Shown here: positions 61,932 to 64,000 of the stretch, piece by piece
Position numbering within the stretch: the first letter of the stretch is position 1
Layout: each line of letters opens with the position of its first letter
From: 2-02-FULL-55-14 sp964473365
GTDB taxonomy: Bacteria; Bacteroidota; Ignavibacteria; UBA10030
DNA length: 64,000 nucleotides
NCBI GenBank assembly: GCA_964473365.1
Contig: CAYYOV010000005.1
Span: forward strand, 34,272 to 98,271
Direction: 5' to 3'
Made by a program: the position numbers and the translations under genes
The notes under the pieces: model-generated
Told to the model about the DNA's origin: nothing
The model's input: only the letters and a program-made list of their open reading frames with translations
Database searches by the model: none

Positions 61932-62446
61932 GGCCGCACGAGTATCTCGTTACGATCGGGAAGCGAGAGATGCGGGTCTATTGTCCACCGGATGGCCGTT
62001 GCGAGGTCGATGGGAAGTCGATATCCGCAAGGTCTGAAGCCACGGTTGATGGCATCGGGATGGTGGAGGTAGACGGGCGGGTCTACCGCATTCTCCATGA
62101 AACGAATGGTTCGGAGAGAGACGTCAGCCTGTCAGTCAATGGAAAGAATGTAGCGGGCACAATTGACGACCAGCGCTCCTTGTTGCGGCTGCGGATGCAG
62201 GCGAGTCAAGGGACGGAGGGAGGCTCTTTCACAGTGAAGGCACCCATGCCTGGATTGGTGCTGAAGGTTCTCGTGAAGCTGGGTGCAACCGTCTCAAAAG
62301 GAGACGGATTATTGGTTCTCGAGGCCATGAAGATGGAGAATGAAGTCAAGGCCGACCGCTCTGGGCGTGTAGAATCAATTTCCGTCTCGGAGAGGCAGCC
62401 GGTGGAGAAGGGATCCCTGCTAATGACGTTCCATCAGGAGCCCTAA
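61898..62446 (+). CDS. Biotin carboxyl carrier protein
   Basis: A 182-residue carrier. The C-terminal biotinyl domain (about residues 112-180) has the lysine to be biotinylated in LEAMKMENEV (near 146). The N-terminal part resembles the region linking carboxylase and carrier in PccA-type alpha subunits rather than E. coli AccB. The 34-base overlap with the carboxylase gene suggests a once-fused subunit that has split or a tightly coupled pair. The carboxyltransferase gene is not in the window. Confidence 0.88.
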   Translation: MDGPEKTTPPLRPHEYLVTIGKREMRVYCPPDGRCEVDGKSISARSEATVDGIGMVEVDGRVYRILHETNGSERDVSLSVNGKNVAGTIDDQRSLLRLRMQASQGTEGGSFTVKAPMPGLVLKVLVKLGATVSKGDGLLVLEAMKMENEVKADRSGRVESISVSERQPVEKGSLLMTFHQEP

Positions 62447-62495
62447 AATCGCTTTAAGTAAACGAAGTTTAACCCATTCATCGAAGACAAATAGT

Positions 62496-64000
62496 ATGTC
62501 TGATTTCAAGCCAATTATAGGCTCACAGCCAGAGGTCACACCAGAGCTCGCCAAGGAACATGGGCTCACGTCGGACGAATACAAGCGCGTCCTTGAGATC
62601 CTTGGGCGGACCCCTTCGTACACAGAGTTGGGGATCTTCTCGGTGATGTGGAGCGAGCATTGCAGCTATAAGAACTCGATCGCGCTCCTCAAGACCCTTC
62701 CAAGGAGTGGTGGCAGACTGCTCGTCGCTGCTGGCGAGGAGAACGCCGGGTTGGTTGATATCGGAGATGGACTTGCGGTGGCGTTCAAGATCGAGAGCCA
62801 TAACCACCCCTCCGCCGTTGAACCCTATCAGGGGGCTGCAACGGGAGTGGGCGGGATACTCAGGGACATCTTTTCGATGGGAGCGAGACCGATAGCGGCG
62901 TTGAACTCCCTCCGATTCGGATCACTGAACGATCCGCATACCCGATATCTCTTCAAGCGAGTTGTGAAGGGTATCGGTGATTACGGCAATAGCTTCGGCG
63001 TTCCGACCGTTGCAGGTGAAGTATATTTTGAGGACTGCTATGCAAGAAATCCCCTCGTAAATGCGATGGCGGTAGGCATCGTTGAGCACGGGCGGGTTGC
63101 GAAGGCTCTGGCGAAGGGGAAGGGGAACAGCGTGATGATCGTTGGGTCGTCAACAGGCAGAGACGGCATTCACGGGGCTACGTTTGCATCGGAGGAGATC
63201 TCTGAAGCTTCTGAGGCGAGACGGCCGGCCGTCCAAGTCGGGGACCCCTTTACCGAGAAACTGCTCCTCGAAGCCACGCTTGAAGCGATTCAGACCGGAT
63301 ATGTCGTGGGTGTCCAGGACATGGGGGCAGCCGGCATCACCTGTTCGACGTCAGAGATGAGTGCCAAAGGGCCGTCGGGAATGAAGATCGACCTGACGCA
63401 TGTCCCGTTGCGCGAGTCGGGGATGACCGCGTATGAGATCATGCTCTCGGAATCACAAGAACGCATGCTCTTCATCGTCCAGAAGGGACATGAGGCAGAT
63501 GTCAATAAGATATTTGACAAATGGGACTTACACGCAGAAGTTATTGGGACAGTGGAGGACGGAGACAACCTGATCGTTGAGGTCGCGGGGAAGGTAGCAG
63601 CGACGATTCCCGCTGAGACGCTCGTCCTGGGTGGTGGGGCGCCTGTCTACCATCGAGAATCGAAAGAACCTGCCTACTTGAAAGACGTGCACGCGTTTCC
63701 CATCGCTGACGTGCCAGTGCCTGCCGATCTGACCGCAGAGTTGTGCAAATTGCTCAGCCACCCAAGTATTGCCAGCAAGCGTTGGGTATATGAGCAGTAT
63801 GACAGCATGGTGAGAACGAACAGTGTGCTTACGAGCGAGGGTGACGCAGCAATTGTCCGCATCAAGGGCACCTCGAAGGCACTCGCGCTGAAGACGGACT
63901 GCAACGCCAGGTATGTGTATTTGAATCCACGCATTGGGGCTCAGATCGCCGTGGCGGAATCGGCCCGAAACGTTGTCTGCGTAGGGGCTACGCCAGTTGC
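62496..64000 (+). CDS. purL: Phosphoribosylformylglycinamidine synthase II (3' partial)
   Basis: An open frame from ATG 62496 to the window end with no stop (501 codons shown). It begins with a short tail and then EVTPELAKEHGLTSDEY, FSVMWSEHCSYKNS, KIESHNHPSAVEP and GDYGNSFGVPTVAGE, the small (about 740-residue) PurL type that works with PurQ and PurS in purine synthesis. About two thirds of the gene is present. The 49 bases upstream are AT-rich, but no promoter of the window's form was found. Confidence 0.95.
   Translation, partial: MSDFKPIIGSQPEVTPELAKEHGLTSDEYKRVLEILGRTPSYTELGIFSVMWSEHCSYKNSIALLKTLPRSGGRLLVAAGEENAGLVDIGDGLAVAFKIESHNHPSAVEPYQGAATGVGGILRDIFSMGARPIAALNSLRFGSLNDPHTRYLFKRVVKGIGDYGNSFGVPTVAGEVYFEDCYARNPLVNAMAVGIVEHGRVAKALAKGKGNSVMIVGSSTGRDGIHGATFASEEISEASEARRPAVQVGDPFTEKLLLEATLEAIQTGYVVGVQDMGAAGITCSTSEMSAKGPSGMKIDLTHVPLRESGMTAYEIMLSESQERMLFIVQKGHEADVNKIFDKWDLHAEVIGTVEDGDNLIVEVAGKVAATIPAETLVLGGGAPVYHRESKEPAYLKDVHAFPIADVPVPADLTAELCKLLSHPSIASKRWVYEQYDSMVRTNSVLTSEGDAAIVRIKGTSKALALKTDCNARYVYLNPRIGAQIAVAESARNVVCVGATPV

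Overview
The window is a GC-rich chromosomal segment of an uncultured-type bacterium, most likely from the Bacteroidota-Chlorobiota-Ignavibacteriota group (possibly a Kapabacteria- or Ignavibacteria-like lineage). The placement is an inference from several signs. There is a DUF3098 protein, a bacillithiol synthase BshC, a dnaE-trxA end junction, and a PASTA protein without a kinase next to rpe. There is also a recurring promoter form, TTGnnn - exactly 17 bp - TAnnTT(TG), whose -10 matches the known Bacteroidota sigma-A element TAnnTTTG rather than TATAAT. No rRNA, phage, insertion sequence or CRISPR array was seen. A run of exactly 100 N (12275-12374) inside lnt marks an assembly gap.

Layout. 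1-8984: end of a probable dnaE, trxA, terminator, then aspS with an AtuA-type gene pair, prfB, a LolC/E-LolE-LolD lipoprotein exporter set and a DUF3098 protein. 9036-9296: tRNA-Lys(TTT) and tRNA-Leu(GAG) separated by two opposed heptamer repeat arrays. 9424-13577: a CMD-like protein, acylphosphatase, ispF, DedA, PAP2 phosphatase and lnt. 13623-17291: threonine aldolase, thioesterase, trpE and trpG. 17377-20296: a sugar ABC transporter lacking its ATPase; a matching UgpC/MsmX-type ATPase lies at 30837. 20311-29456: the classical rimP-nusA-infB-rbfA-truB-ribF-rpsO-pnp translation/RNA cluster, with a promoter and a terminator-like hairpin in the rimP leader. 29548-34658: aroA, the ATPase, bshC (minus) and a heme O synthase. 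34849-38040 (minus): a nucleoside salvage operon cdd-tdk-nupC-punA. 38161-42839: PASTA protein, rpe, nagA, an Lrp/AsnC regulator and glnA. 42962-47337: enoyl-CoA hydratase family, apt, a peroxiredoxin, tryptophanase, a zinc-ribbon/Yip1 membrane protein and a small unknown.

47398-51880 (minus) is a five-gene unit: secreted peroxiredoxin, Rof-like Rho-binding protein, TolB-like beta-propeller protein, SDR and M28 peptidase. Divergent from it, 51976-56845 holds a small His/Cys membrane protein, an outer-membrane porin-like protein, znuA-znuC-znuB type metal ABC transporter and an SDR, best read as a zinc (or manganese) acquisition locus. 56990-64000: YqeY, CvpA, mutS2, biotin carboxylase, biotin carrier protein and the start of purL, which runs off the window.

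Most of the window is compact housekeeping sequence with many ATGA/GTGA overlaps, so transcription is organised in operons. Twelve promoters of one form can be seen by eye, and several place the predicted transcription start within a few bases of the ATG, suggesting leaderless mRNAs. I saw no obviously new defence or mobile system. The more interesting signals are the promoter family, the rimP leader hairpin, the inter-tRNA heptads, the metal locus with its small His/Cys protein, and the tyrosine-phenol-lyase-like tryptophanase. All identifications come from reading the sequence; no database search was possible.
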